Source: Tanypteryx hageni (Eukaryota > Arthropoda > Insecta > Odonata > Petaluridae). From it: a stretch of 64,000 nucleotides of DNA. Location: assembly GCA_028673005.1 (NCBI GenBank), contig CM054113.1, forward strand, positions 176,869,956 to 176,933,955, written 5' to 3'. The position numbers and the translations under genes are program-made. Under the pieces are notes generated by a model. The model was not told the DNA's origin and searched no databases. It saw only the letters and a list, made by a program, of their open reading frames with translations. This document shows, one piece after another, positions 46,128-58,534 of this stretch (positions are counted from its first letter, which is position 1; each line of letters begins with the position of its first letter).

Positions 46128-46295
46128 GTGCTTTTCAGTTCTCATGAAGCGCGAGTCTCATCTTATTCGTGATTGTGAAGTGTTATTTTCATTTTGTGAT
46201 GTGATGGTGTGTGTTTGGGTGTTCGTCTCAAGAGTGACTTCCATCGGAGGAGAGTTAAGAGTTCTTCCGCCGCTGGAGTCTTCACTGAAGTCTAG
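46128..46295 (+). CDS. Possible spliced exon, unknown protein
   Basis: A strong acceptor (pyrimidine tract CGTTTCTCTTTCTTTTACTTAG ending at 46127; an alternative AG at 46138) and a consensus donor CTAG|GTAAGAAG (GT at 46296) bound 168 bp. An ATG at 46144 opens a frame of 51 codons (MKRESHLIRDCEV...LESSLKSR). Its first in-frame stop, TAA at 46297, lies just past the donor, so the exon is open and would splice in phase 2. I do not recognise the protein. The hydrophobic middle (LFSFCDVMVCVWVFV) could be membrane-spanning. It could also be a 5'UTR exon or chance. It is the best host-gene candidate in the window. Confidence 0.3.
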
Positions 46296-46658
46296 GTAAG
46301 AAGACGTCTTGTCTTATGAACATATTCCTCTTATTCCCGTTTCTTTACAGAGTCAGTTGAGCAGTGTGCAAAGAGTCACAGACATGAAATATGACCAAAT
46401 CGAGCGCAATGTCTCTGGGTTTGTGTAAATTATAGCGAAATTTAGCTATGCCATTTATATAAAGTTTTCGACAGTAGCATTTTTTCTGGTTCTGGTTTTC
46501 ATTCCAAATGTGTTTGCATACGTTTTTTGCCGTAATTAATGTGTTGATGAATTGTCGTCTGCATATCGGGCTCATTTCTTCTGATTAGTTTTACTGATGG
46601 CTGCAGTAAAAAATGGGTTTTATTTTTATAACGGGTATTGTTTAGATTGATTTAAATA
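46296..46658. other. No gene recognised downstream of the candidate exon
   Basis: AT-rich sequence. A minus-strand frame (46345-46575) has no known family. Confidence 0.45.
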
Positions 46659-47010
46659 CCAATTTTTCGCTTTTTACGGTGCATATGTTCCTCGGAAATG
46701 CCGTGTAAAGAGAAACCGCGCAAAGTGGGATAGGTTTCCCCATAGGAATGCATGATGCTACATTTGAGCGCCATTTTGAGTTCAACATGTAACAATTTAG
46801 TTGCGTTTTATTTTGAATTTCTTCCTTTTTTCTTTAATATAATCTCAGAGTCAAACTGAAACATTTTGTAAATTTTTAGTCATTGGAAATCTTTCCATAA
46901 CCGTGCTAATGTAAAACTGATGGCCGTGCAATTTGAGTACCTTCTCTTAGTAAGTGAAAACCCTGCTAAATCGAAAACGTGTATAGCAAAACCGTGTAAA
47001 GCGAGGGCTG
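46659..47010. mobile_element. Pogo/Tigger-like MITE, copy 2
   Basis: It follows TA (46657-46658), starts CCAATTTTTCGCTTTTTACGG, and ends AACCGTGTAAAGCGAGGGCTG. The reverse of the end, CAGCCCTCGCTTTACACGG, pairs with the start, giving imperfect ~20-bp inverted repeats. It is collinear with 24434-24770 (AGGTTTCCCCATAGGAA, CAGAGTCAAACTGAAACATTTT, CTGATGGCCGTGCAATT). No coding capacity. The C-A-G end and TA flank point to the pogo branch. Confidence 0.62.
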
Positions 47011-47529
47011 GATGTATCATTTTACATAATTATTTTCATTGTTGCAACAAAATTCGATTTACCTTTCCCTTGGATATGCTTTAGGCCAGTAGTCCCCAAC
47101 CTTTCACCTCCAGGGGGTCACATTGGCAATTTGAAAGTCCTCGCGGGCCGCAGGAAAAATCTGTTGACATTTTTTTTAGAGTAGATGCTCGTCGCAAAAT
47201 CTGTTGAGCTTTTAATAGAGTGAGTTCGTCAAATTGCGTCCTTCTCAGCAACGTGGAAGGACGCAGGACAAATCACTTGAAAAATTTACTAGTACCTAAA
47301 TATTAAAATTTATGGCAAGATAGACAAATCGCGTCTGTCCAAAGGTTAGGGATGACAATGGACATACGAAACAAAAAATAAACAAAATTAATTACTCACC
47401 TAATCAGAAAATAAAGTTAAACTTGTGAAATAAATAAATTTATTTATCAGAAGATACACACATACACATATTTAATGTGATATTTGTGGCTGCACCTTAT
47501 TAGAGAGGTTTTTAATAGCTACTTAAATG

Positions 47530-48480
<951 letters not shown>

Positions 48481-48659
48481 TCTGAACTATTACTCGATGG
48501 GCACTGACTGGATGCGCCGGGATATTACTGCCCGTTACTATTCCATACATCATCTTTGTATATATTTGGATTAGCTTTGAACACAATGTTTCACTTGTGT
48601 TGAGAACGGATGCCAATCTGAATTCGCTTTTCCCTCTCCCAGCTATCCAACGTCTAGAT

Positions 48660-48972
48660 ATGGGGTGGGAAACCGGCGGCCTTCAGACCACATGCGGCCT
48701 TTTGCATACTTGTCTAAACATACTCAAACTCATATATGATTTTAGCATGAAAGTTACAGAAAGAACAAACAAAGTTTTTAAAAATATTAGTAAATATGAA
48801 AAATTGAAATCTGTATTCGTTGAATTAAAAAGGCATTAAATTGTGTTTGCCTCTTTATTATTTCAATTTTGATCAATGTGAATGTATGCAACGTGCATCG
48901 GAATGTGCGGCCTGATGAGGTCTCCGTTAAGTAACATTTGGCCTTACAATGAAAAAACGTTCAACATCCCTG
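48660..48972. mobile_element. hAT MITE nested in the larger hAT, 313 bp
   Basis: The target duplication GTCTAGAT is exact (48652-48659 and 48973-48980). Left end ATGGGGTGGGAAACC; right end CGTTCAACATCCCTG. Subterminal GCGGCC motifs lie at both sides (CATGCGGCCTTTTGCA, TGTGCGGCCTGATGAG). It inserted after the host hAT, so it is younger. Confidence 0.88.
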
Positions 48973-49212
48973 GTCTAGATAGAAAAAGACGTGCCGATAG
49001 GAGAAAGTTATCACGAAATCTACCATCGAGTCTTTTAGCGATCATGTATTCGCATTGGCTTACTACAAGACGACGCTGTCAAACGTGTATTAAACGTTGC
49101 AAAAAGATTTAGTTTCTGGGAGACCAAGGGCCGCGGGTTGGGGACCCCTGCTTTAGGCCATATTTATTTATGGCGCACATTCATAAACGCGTAAGCCAGG
49201 TAACTCGTTGAG

Positions 49213-49214
<2 letters not shown>

Positions 49215-49256
<42 letters not shown>
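49215..49256. repeat. (TA)n microsatellite
   Basis: An uninterrupted TA run of about 40 bp, 55 bp beyond the hAT right end. Confidence 0.9.
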
Positions 49257-49259
<3 letters not shown>

Positions 49260-50636
49260 TCGTAAAACAAGTGCTTTATGGATGTGCCCCCATTACCTCC
49301 CATATTAAATTTTTCAACTTTTATGTTGCTAACATTAGCATCCCTGAGACTGTCCATTATGCTCTCAATCATCATTCAATAATTATCCGTAGCTTTACCA
49401 AACCTTTGGATGTGGATAGGTTTTTCGCAAAATTTGTAAGCGGATCAATGCTTAATGAAAGTTTATTTTTGTTGCTAAATTATTTGTAGGACATTTCGGA
49501 TATCGTATGCCAGATGTAAGTTATTTTGTGGAGGTTTTAAACTCAACTCGTAAAAGAGCTTTCTCAATATTATGTATCGTTAATTAAAGAATTTTTATCG
49601 CATGTTTACTCACAGTGCAAATCTTAAGGTATATATCTTTTTTGGATTTTCTTGCCTCGCTAAATTGGATAAGTTTTCTTAATTTAACTTCCTCTCCAAA
49701 CATCTGATCAACATTATCTAAACTACTTCCTTTTTAAAGCTGCTAGTTGCAGCAATAAAAACTCTTATCTAGGACGACTCTTAATGCTTTTCTTAAACAC
49801 ATACTTGGCTGCATGTTTTACTTCGTTATTGCTCTCCTTAGTTCAGCTTCTTAACGACGGCGTCACGTCTCCGCTGCAAGAATCATTATTGTCTTTGGTT
49901 CATGACCTCGTCATACTGTTTTACTATACCTATACTATGGGGCTAGATGGTTTTTTGCTAATCACTCCAAGTGGCAGCGACTGCTGCTCGTATTTTTACG
50001 ATTTTGGTCTCTGATAAATCGACTGAATCAAAATGTTATTCTAATCAGAGTCCTATCATGAAATCAATCATTCCTATACTGAACTGAAAATTTTATTAAA
50101 TGTATCTTTGTTTCTGAATCAGCAGAAAAAGTCACGACAAAGGGTTTAAAAAAATACTTTAATCAACCGATGGATTTTATGCATTTTTCTTCATATAATT
50201 TGTCACAAGAATTACTTGATTTACTCGACGCGTAATAATATTTTATAAGTTTTTGTATAGTCTGTTACCCGAGATCGAAATGGTTCGCCCCACCAACATT
50301 TCAGTAATTGCCATTACTATCAGGCGCTAGAAGTTTTCTCATTCCTAGGTAAATAAATCATGGATATGTGGAGCCCGGAAGTTTATGTTTTTATGTATAT
50401 TTTTTCATTCATAGTGTTATTTTAGGTATTTTTCGGGAATATTTTAACTTACAATTAGGCGCACGATTCTGTTAATGATATATAGCTTACTTTTAGATTT
50501 TTTGTCTCTTCAAATCTAGTATGTATGCATTACGTCATTTATAAAAATCATCTACTTTATTGCTATGGTGCACACGTTTTGACGGGTTTATTTATTCTCA
50601 CCCGTTATTAACGGCCAAAATTATTTACCTCATATG
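49257..50636. other. No gene recognised
   Basis: AT-rich unique DNA. Plus frames at 49271-49489 and 49784-50014 are leucine/serine-rich with no motif I know. Confidence 0.45.
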
Positions 50637-50638
50637 TA

Positions 50639-51378
50639 GGGAATATATTTTTCGGGTTTTATCTGATTTTGCCTGTTTTTACCTCCCATTTTTATTTTTG
50701 AAAATTCGGGTAAAACCCGAATAAACCCGAAAATGCTACGCTAATGATAAAATAATTAATATTAAACTAGGGCTTTGGACTTTCGGACACGATTTTAATA
50801 TGCAAACGCTTTAAAATTTCAGCTAACGCCTACATTTGATATAAATAACCTTCATTGATTTGTAATTTATTTAAAATCTCGAGTTTATTAGTTAATTATA
50901 ACTATTTAAAAACGCAGAGTTATCGAAAGAAATGGAGACGTAATTAATTTATACCGACACTACATCTCACGAAGAAGAAGACGGACTAAAAGTTTCTTCA
51001 AGACATAAAACATCATCGTTTGTCCATATCAAAGATACGGAATTTCATTTACACGCCACACGACACAACCTCGCATTCTTCGCTGTTTGTTAGACTTATT
51101 GAATAGCGGCAACAATCAGAAACACATTCAGACATTGTCACATGTTACCAGTTTACATGCATAATCAGTTGATGCCCAAAAATGCATTAGAGTGTATATT
51201 ATAACGTGTAGGGGTTACAAATTTTTTTCTGTTATACATGATATAACCCGTATTCTTTAAAAATGTAATTGTTTGGCTTTCATTAAAATCTCGATTTCAC
51301 CCGATTTGTGTAAAAAATTACATACTTGATAACTACTCCCTGACTGCGATTTTATTTTTAACCCGAAAATATATTCCC
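50639..51378. mobile_element. Unclassified MITE with ~20-bp inverted ends and TA flanks
   Basis: Left end GGGAATATATTTTTCGGGTT and right end AACCCGAAAATATATTCCC are inverted repeats with a single extra T on the left. Each is bordered by TA (50637-50638 and 51379-51380), the target of Tc1/mariner-type elements. A second CGGGTAAAACCCG palindrome lies just inside (50707-50719). No coding capacity was seen in the ~740 bp. Confidence 0.6.
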
Positions 51379-52009
51379 TATTCATGTTTTTTTTTAAATG
51401 GGCAAGTTTTTCTCAAATAAATTAACTTAGTTTGTAGATCATTTTTAATACCAAGAAATCTTAAAACTACAGTTGCGATGCCGAAGTTTACGAAAATGAA
51501 ATCGAATGACTTTAGCAGTAAGGAGGCTCAACAGGAAATTGCGAAGGTAACGCGCAAAAGAACTATGGAGATAACCCGGTTTAATCTGAAATAGTGTTTC
51601 TGTCCTGCGACAGACTAATGACGATGATAAATCTGATTATTTACATCAAATAGCTATACGAGTACGCAAAGGCTTTGTTGAGTAGAAACAGAAAGAAGAA
51701 AAATAAACAAAGGAATGAAAAACGATCAGGTGATCACAGCCTTTTACCAGCAATGAGCACAGAGGTGACACAGCAGATAATTAAAATTGATAATTTTGCC
51801 CAAATAATGTCTTTTGATGTGATAAACAGTCGCGTTGTGCCTATAAATTGATCGATGGCATAAAAATGTTTTATTTACTATGCATTGAAAATGTAGCACA
51901 TACCAAAAAGCCGGAAAAATTTACTTCTGAAGCTCTTATGCTAGTGAAAGCCTTTCGTCAGATGTCTCCTTAAGTCAATAAATAAAACTGCCGGATTTTC
52001 TCAATTGTG
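51379..52009. other. No gene recognised
   Basis: Unique AT-rich DNA with no motif. Confidence 0.45.
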
Positions 52010-52078
52010 AATGCATAGAAGTTCGAAAATTAAAACTGAATAATATATTCATTTTTAATTTTTGAACCTCTATGCATT
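52010..52078. repeat. Compact hairpin, ~26-bp arms
   Basis: The left arm AATGCATAGAAGTTCGAAAA pairs with the right arm ending TTTTTGAACCTCTATGCATT, continuing through TTAAAA/TTTTAA, around a loop of about 16 nt. Only a few mismatches occur. The size fits either a pre-miRNA-like fold or the remnant of a foldback MITE. Transcription is not shown by the sequence. Confidence 0.6.
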
Positions 52079-53157
52079 TAACAGTATTATGAAAATTATT
52101 TGTTATTCACCTTGACGAGAGAACTCGCGAGTACTATTTTTTGGTTAGGGAAATAGCAATTATGGAATTATGAGAACACTGTTGCGCTCGCGCACAGCAA
52201 GTTGCGGTCGTCCGAGATAGATGCACGGAAAGAACAAGATAAGAAGAAATTGCTAGACGAATGTTGAATTAGAAGTCGGGCGACGGTAACTCCCATTTTT
52301 GCATCTCAAATCAGTGCCATAGCTACGCCTACGCAGGTTACGTGATTCATAAGTTCCCACTAAGAAATTAAAAAAGCATAAATTTTAATTTCAGCTTGCG
52401 CATAATTAAAGAAATTTATATTTTCTATTTACTTACGATACAAAAATAATAACAAGTATCTTTTAATTATTTTTTGTTTATCGTTATTAATCCTCGCTGT
52501 GGTGCCCACGCTACGCCACTACTTCAGCTTCACTCCAGCATCCTTCCTTTGTCCCATCTCTTTAAATAAAAAACATTGCCTATCGTTCGATATTTCCTTA
52601 CCTAGAAACCAACTGGCCGATCGACCCGCTGCTTTGGGAGTTGATGACACAGTTTCAGCAGATTCGTTCTCTCGCGCGTAGCTGATTGAAAGGCGTGCAC
52701 CAACATAGCGGACAAACAGCCATTGGGAATAAATTACTGACAGCCAGGCATCGAAAGCGGACGTCAAAAGAATTCTGGAACTCTTTTTTCTAAACGGCGA
52801 AAGATGGAGGAGAGAAAAAATAGGTTAGCAAATCGGCATAAAAAGTAATCCCTGAAATAATAAATATTTTTTTCGCGAGGGAACTCAATGAATGGGTCGG
52901 TCATCAGGCGGTGACCTGTAAAAATATCGGAAAATGCGAACATCCGCACTCGTCACCTCATCGGCGGGACAGAGACAAAAAAGTCACTGTGGGAAAAGCA
53001 GTTTTATCTCGAAAGGTGTCTCAATTAGACTAAGGAACAAAAAAGGAAGAATAATAAGCCTTTCCGTTGGAGGATATTAATTTTTCCTAGTCGTGCTTTA
53101 TAAAAATTGATATAAAATTCTGACCTCTAATGTTAATCGTCGGAGGTAAAACGGAAG
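52079..53157. other. No gene recognised; partly CG-richer
   Basis: 52.5-53.0 kb is less AT-rich. The frames there (52499-52681 plus, 52519-52767 minus) are mutual shadows without a family match. Confidence 0.45.
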
Positions 53158-53453
53158 CAGGCATGTCAAACTGGCGGGACGCATGCGGCCCGAATGCCAA
53201 TTGTTGTCTCAACTAATTAGGTCGAGATTTCATATAAATATTATTTTCGTGAAAATGAGATAATATTTTTCCTTAATTATTGAGGCCCAACAGAACGGTA
53301 TTTCTAAATTATTGCTTTATTTGAAAAATAGACGTCCATTCTTAAAAAATCCTATTTTTACATCTCTTTTAAACACTGAAATCTTAATGCAGCCCTTCCG
53401 ATGCATCCATTGCATTAATGCGGCCCTGGTGCTCTTCGAGTTCGACATACCTG
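53158..53453. mobile_element. hAT MITE, 296 bp
   Basis: Left end CAGGCATGTCAAACTGGCGGG and right end GAGTTCGACATACCTG (reverse CAGGTATGTCGAACTC) match at about 12 of 16 bases. Subterminal CATGCGGCCCG and ATGCGGCCCTGG blocks are typical. Flanking 8-mers AACGGAAG and CTTTACAG do not match, so the target duplication has decayed or one end is shifted. Confidence 0.72.
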
Positions 53454-54043
53454 CTTTACAGGATTACAATTTTATTCTCATTATTTAAATTTTCTCTATA
53501 ATATTGTTCCTACGATCGAAGACAATCTTCATCTCTTTTATAGAGTAATATATGACACAACGTCATCATTGATAGTTTTTTCTTAATTATATCTGTGATT
53601 ATAGGTAAAACTGAGTCCTGCGCATCCACTAATTTGATCCTACTCCTTTTCCCAATAACTTCCTTTCCTTTCCAAGCCGTGTAAAATCCGCATCTCTTTC
53701 TTTCCTCTTTGTATTTTGACTTCGAAATCTCCTTCAATCGTATTTTTATTCATTCCGTCTCAAAAAATCTTCGAATAATGAATAAGTTAGCATTTTCTTT
53801 CTTATCCTCCTCGTATAACTGCTTTCTTAATGGTTTTAAATTCCACGCTTCTATTCTTGAGTTCCCTTCTTTAAGTACATACTTCCTACAAATGGCTCCG
53901 GTAGGGAGATACAATTTTGGGACTATTTTACTTTCAAGTTTTGTCGAAATGGGTGAAATCGATGTATAAAAAGCGATAATATGGAATAATAATAGAATAT
54001 AACTAACTTACTCAGGTGTGACTTCGTGGAAGTGTTTAATATA
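53454..54043. other. No gene recognised
   Basis: AT-rich unique sequence. Overlapping opposite-strand frames have no motif. Confidence 0.45.
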
Positions 54044-54176
54044 GTCCATAATATAACACTTAACGTACTTTTCCGCAAGTTATGTTTACTTACGACTGGT
54101 TTTACCATGATACGACATCATCCGGTAAGTAAACATACATCTTGTGGAAAAGTAAGATTTGTGTCTTATTATGGAC
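54044..54176. mobile_element. Foldback element or MITE, ~50-bp inverted arms
   Basis: Left arm: GTCCATAATATAACAC..., CTTTTCCGCAAG, TATGTTTACTTA. It is repeated inverted as TAAGTAAACATA, CTTGTGGAAAAG, and GTGTCTTATTATGGAC at the right. Arms of about 50 bp with roughly 85% identity flank a ~30-nt centre. No coding capacity. The target duplication is not clear. Confidence 0.65.
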
Positions 54177-54872
54177 AATAATAATATAGTTCCTTTTGAT
54201 TTTAATATCGCAGTACTGTAGTCGTACATATCATACCAATTGAGCCTAGTGTACTGTAGGAATTAGATCCGGCCAACATCATTTTTCTTGGTCTCTCGTG
54301 TTCACAAGTAATATTTCTCATTTCTGTCGGACGATAAAAAAATTGTTTTGAAAATAGTTATCAACGTGGATCTACCCTCTTATCTTTGGAAGGGGAAACA
54401 ATTGCGTCTAGATTTAAACAGTAATAATAAAGGATCTGTTTACGGAACGATTAGCTACGATGGTGATGTAATTACGTAGAGACGCGTGCTATCAAAGTGT
54501 AGTAGTTTATGATTTTACATTCTATGGAATCACGAAGTCGAACCTACCCTTGATCCAAAAAATCTAATCAGACATTGTGATTACATATTATCTTTTGCAA
54601 TGGCTTTGCAGGAAATACCAGACGCATTTTTTTTTAGAACATCACCTGGCGTTAACGTCTTATTCGAAATGTTAAAGACTAGTAGAAGTCGTATTAATCT
54701 CCGAATATTAAAATAAAAAATATAAAATTTAAGGATACTAAAAGCAACTAAAATGTTGAGTGATCCTCTTAGTAAAGACGGTAAAAAGATCATTTGCTGC
54801 TAGGGAAGATGGAAACCAAATTGATTAGTGATCCAATTTATCAGGAGCCATTGATGGAGAGGGAAGGGAGAG

Positions 54873-54874
<2 letters not shown>
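54177..54874. other. No gene recognised
   Basis: AT-rich unique sequence without motif. Confidence 0.45.
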
Positions 54875-54951
<77 letters not shown>

Positions 54952-54961
54952 GAAGGAGAGG
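54875..54961 (+). repeat. (GA)n microsatellite
   Basis: A near-perfect GA run of about 75 bp with one GATAGA interruption, followed by GGAAGGAGAG. Leucine/serine-rich frames across it are artefacts. Confidence 0.95.
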
Positions 54962-56170
54962 TTGAGCGGTGAGGAGAGAGAGAGGAAGATAGTAGGAGAG
55001 AGTGAACCCTCCTGAAGCCATTTACCTTTGAAGAGCCTCGCACGCCTCGTATTCCGTTAACACGCCTTTCTTCGTTTAAATCAAGCGAGAGTGCCTCTCC
55101 GCGTCGGAATTTCGAACCCGATCGATTTATTAGTGTTGCAAACGCACCTCTTTTCGCGCGGAATATAATTTCGGAAATTCCTTCCGTAAAGTTTTAAGGC
55201 GCGCAAACTGACAGGCCTCTCCTTTTTAATTTATATACTTTTTTGAGGGATGGAGTTCTTTCGGGGAAAAAGGAGACGGCTCCTTTCCTTACAAAGGGAT
55301 GGATGGTATTTAGGAATGCGAAGAGGAGATGGAGAGCGTTACGACAGAATGGCGCGAGAATATCAGATGGGGATTCTATTTACAAATTAAGAAGGAATGT
55401 TTGCCTTTTCGTCAACGAAACGAAATGAAAATTTCCTCGTTAATAAGGTTTTAACTGATTTTTTTCGCGAAGAAATTAACCGAATTTTAATTGCCTGAGA
55501 AATTTTCACGCGTTAACCGTCTCAGCGAAGGTTTTCGCAGCGATTTTCCCTCTTCTTGGAATTCCATTTTGGAATGAATCAACGTGAGACCCTTTAATTT
55601 TAAACGTAGAGGGCGACAACATTCCCTCTTCCCTATGTAAATGTATATTAGGTCCACGGGGAAGTTCGAAGTTTGAATATACAGGATGCGCGCGCTTAAA
55701 AGGTCTAAGGAGCAGAAAGAATTCTATTTCAATTTGAATGTAGCACTCGATTATAGAAAAGTTTGCGTTTAAAATTCTATGGTAGCCTAGCTCATAGACA
55801 TGGAACCACCCTCCGAGAATTCAATTGATCTGGCTTCGTTATCTCGGCAGATATCTTCTTCAAAGATATATTTCTTTTCCAAATATGGATTAATAACTCA
55901 AAAAGGTAAGCTTAAGAAATTATTTGGGGCAAATACTTGTGGATATACGTTAGAAAATGACCAAATAATTTTAATAGTTGATTATTTTAAGTTAATATCA
56001 ATTTTATCAACTTTACCGTCGTGTATTATGGGTATAAGTAACTAGTTTTTAGGTATACATGTCATATAGTCTACATAGATATATAAATGTCGAGTTGAGA
56101 ATTTTGTAATAGATATCATGGCCTGTGTGCAGCTTTAGCGATAACTTTAAAGTTACGTTCTTCTTCTTGT
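54962..56170. other. No gene recognised; 55.0-55.7 kb CG-richer
   Basis: 55020-55650 has more CG dinucleotides and TTTTCGCG/GCGCG motifs than its surroundings, but no exon could be supported. Frames at 55243-55428 and 55800-56045 match no family. Confidence 0.45.
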
Positions 56171-56176
56171 CTCGAG

Positions 56177-56520
56177 GGACCAGGTAGTGTAGCGGTCGGA
56201 GCTTCGACTCTATCCATGGGTTTCAAGTCTTAGCAGTGGCGAATTAATCCTCTTCCCCGATTCCCCAGTCGCGTACTGCGGGGATAATTCACGCTCATTC
56301 ATTCCGCGTGGAACGCTGTAAAGCACGTGACCCTCGAGATTGCGTCATACGAGTAGGGTGATTCCGGAGCTGGTTAATCAGGAATTTGATATCACGAATA
56401 TGCGCATGAGTTCCCGCTTATGTGCCTGACGATTATCTCAACATCCGTTTGCTGAAGCTTTCTTAGAAAACCGCGCGAGTGGTTAGCGACGGTAGTCATG
56501 GCAGCTTTAGGGGAGATAGG
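56177..56520 (+). repeat. tRNA-related SINE candidate
   Basis: GGTAGTGTAGCGGTCGGAGC (56183-56202) fits a polymerase III A box (RRYNNARYGG) with a D-arm-like context. A degraded B box, GGTTTCAAGTC, lies about 30 nt downstream (56219-56229). A body of moderate GC follows, with GCGAGTGGTTAGCGACGG near 56473, another A-box-like stretch. No poly(A) tail or target duplication was identified. Confidence 0.4.
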
Positions 56521-58093
56521 TTGAAATGAAATGAATATTATGCTTCGATTATTTAAAACTTTTCCATGGCAATTTTAATACATTCAACCTTGCCGTTCTC
56601 TTTTAATACCATAGTTTGCAGACAGAACTAGGTTCGTATAATATATTTTTCAGCTGAATCTTTCTCCGCTTCGTAAGTGCCTTGGGACCGGCCTCATTCC
56701 GTATATAAGGATTATTTTAAAAACAGGCATTGGGTAATGCACACAAAATTATACTAAAATACAGAAAAATATGAATAACCTTGGAAAGTCACGATTGTTT
56801 AATTACGATGATAGATTTAAAAAATTACAGCACATTAAAAAATACAAAATTATTGCACAAATATTTCCTGAAAATAGTACTCAGTAAAAGCGAGATTTTG
56901 GTACATTTATCTAGGCGTTATTATATTAGTTACCACTTTGCGCTAAGTTAAATAGTTCGATAATGTATAAGTGCATAATTACAGATAATATTGGGATTAA
57001 TATTCTGAAAATTAATGAAAGCCGATGGCGTTTGTTGATAAGGAGTTTTTAAATAAACTAAAAATATAAAATATATAAATTTTTTTCTCCATCATCATTC
57101 ATTCTATTTGGATGAAAATGAACTTTTACTTATCCTATTATTATTACAGATATTGAAATTTTGCATAAAATTGTATAATCTACTTGAGGATTATAAATTT
57201 CAAAGTATAAATGAATCTGTCCACCATATTCGATTAATTCATTAATCGTTTTAAAATTGCTTTAGTTTATTTAGGTTTTCATGAGTGTAAATAAATAATT
57301 TAACGTAATATGTAATACCAAGGTAAACCTGTCTCGATTGATGTAAAGTAGAAATATTTTAAGCGCTTTTAATGCTTTCTCTTTGGTGCATAGGCATTTG
57401 TTTAGTGTAATTTTCTGATAAACTTATGTATCCTTTTGGAGAGTTCATTCAGGTTTTGTTTTAAATACATTTAAAAGTATTTAATGCCACTTACACTCGG
57501 TGCAAACAAAAGAAGTCATGGGATCAATACTTCTTGTAAGGGACTGGCATATAAACGACGTCATAAACAAGGATTATCTCAACTTTTGAAACTCTTTTTC
57601 TAAGAAAAAAGATATGAAGCAGTGTTTTGTTACAAAAAGTGTTTGGGTATCTTTAATATAGAACTTGGTAATTTGTGAGATGAACTTTGTGTCAAGAGGC
57701 TACGCGTACATTAGAAGCTTTAGAATGGAGGATAAGATAGCGAAAATAAGTTGGAATGAGAAGGAAGCAAATAAAGAAACCTTGAATATAGTTGAGGATG
57801 ATAGGAGATTAATCCCAATGATTAAAACTCTGAAAGAGAAATATTCGGGTTAGATTTGGAGAGAGGGAAGGGAATGTTGAAATACGTTAGGAAAGACTAA
57901 AATAAAATAAGCTAGGGAATAGCGGTTTCTAGATAGTGTGAGGATAAAATATGTGTATCCGAGAGAGGACAAATAGAGGATCTTTGAAAGGAGTTGTTAG
58001 ATGGCATTAAACCATGAAACTTTATGATTAAAAATATGCTATTCCGAAACTTATGCAGTTGTTTTAAAAGAAAATTTTGAATTTTTTCTAATA
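56521..58093. other. No gene recognised; AT-rich
   Basis: Very AT-rich unique sequence. The plus frame 57665-57853 is charged but unrecognised. Confidence 0.45.
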
Positions 58094-58265
58094 CAGTCAA
58101 ACCCCGATTTAGCGCCACCCTTTGTACATCCCTGACATTGGCGCTATAGCAGCTGTGGCGGTAAATCTAGGCATATGCTTGCTCTGTGTAATCATAAGTT
58201 GGAAGTTTTGTTCACTACGAATAATGAGCGGTATGCGAGGGTGGCGCTAAATCGGGGTTTGACTG
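58094..58265. mobile_element. Pogo-type MITE, 172 bp, perfect 28-bp inverted repeats
   Basis: Both ends start CAGTCAAACCCCGATTTAGC (continuing identically to 28 bp) and are bordered by TA (58092-58093 and 58266-58267). CAGTCAAACC ends with TA duplication are characteristic of pogo/Tigger-branch Tc1/mariner MITEs. Perfect ends imply a fairly recent insertion. The 116-bp interior has no coding capacity. Confidence 0.92.
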
Positions 58266-58384
58266 TAGTTTGAATGTGAATTTTTGAAAAGTAGATTTCC
58301 AGTTTTTAATGGTGATGATTATAGGAATCTCAGTTTAAATTGTTTAATAAATCTTGAATAACTGTCAAAATTTGAAAAAATTAA

Positions 58385-58440
58385 TACTTAGGTATCTCCA
58401 GTAGCCATAATTTCAGCCATGAGACGAGCTTGATGGTGAT
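58385..58440. repeat. Deletion fragment of the 8-9 bp TSD element family
   Basis: TAGGTATCTCCAGTAGCCAT is joined directly to AATTTCAGCCATGAGACGAGC, two blocks that lie far apart in the full copy at 59441-59720. Confidence 0.45.
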
Positions 58441-58534
58441 CTAGTGAATAATCTAATAATATTTTCTACCCTGACAATTTACACATATTGTACGTTTGGA
58501 CAGTTTTGGATAGAATCACAAAATACGGTGTCAC

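Noticed and set aside
53158..53453. Exact target duplication for this hAT MITE
   Set aside because: Flanking 8-mers AACGGAAG and CTTTACAG do not match. Only the terminal and subterminal repeats support the call.
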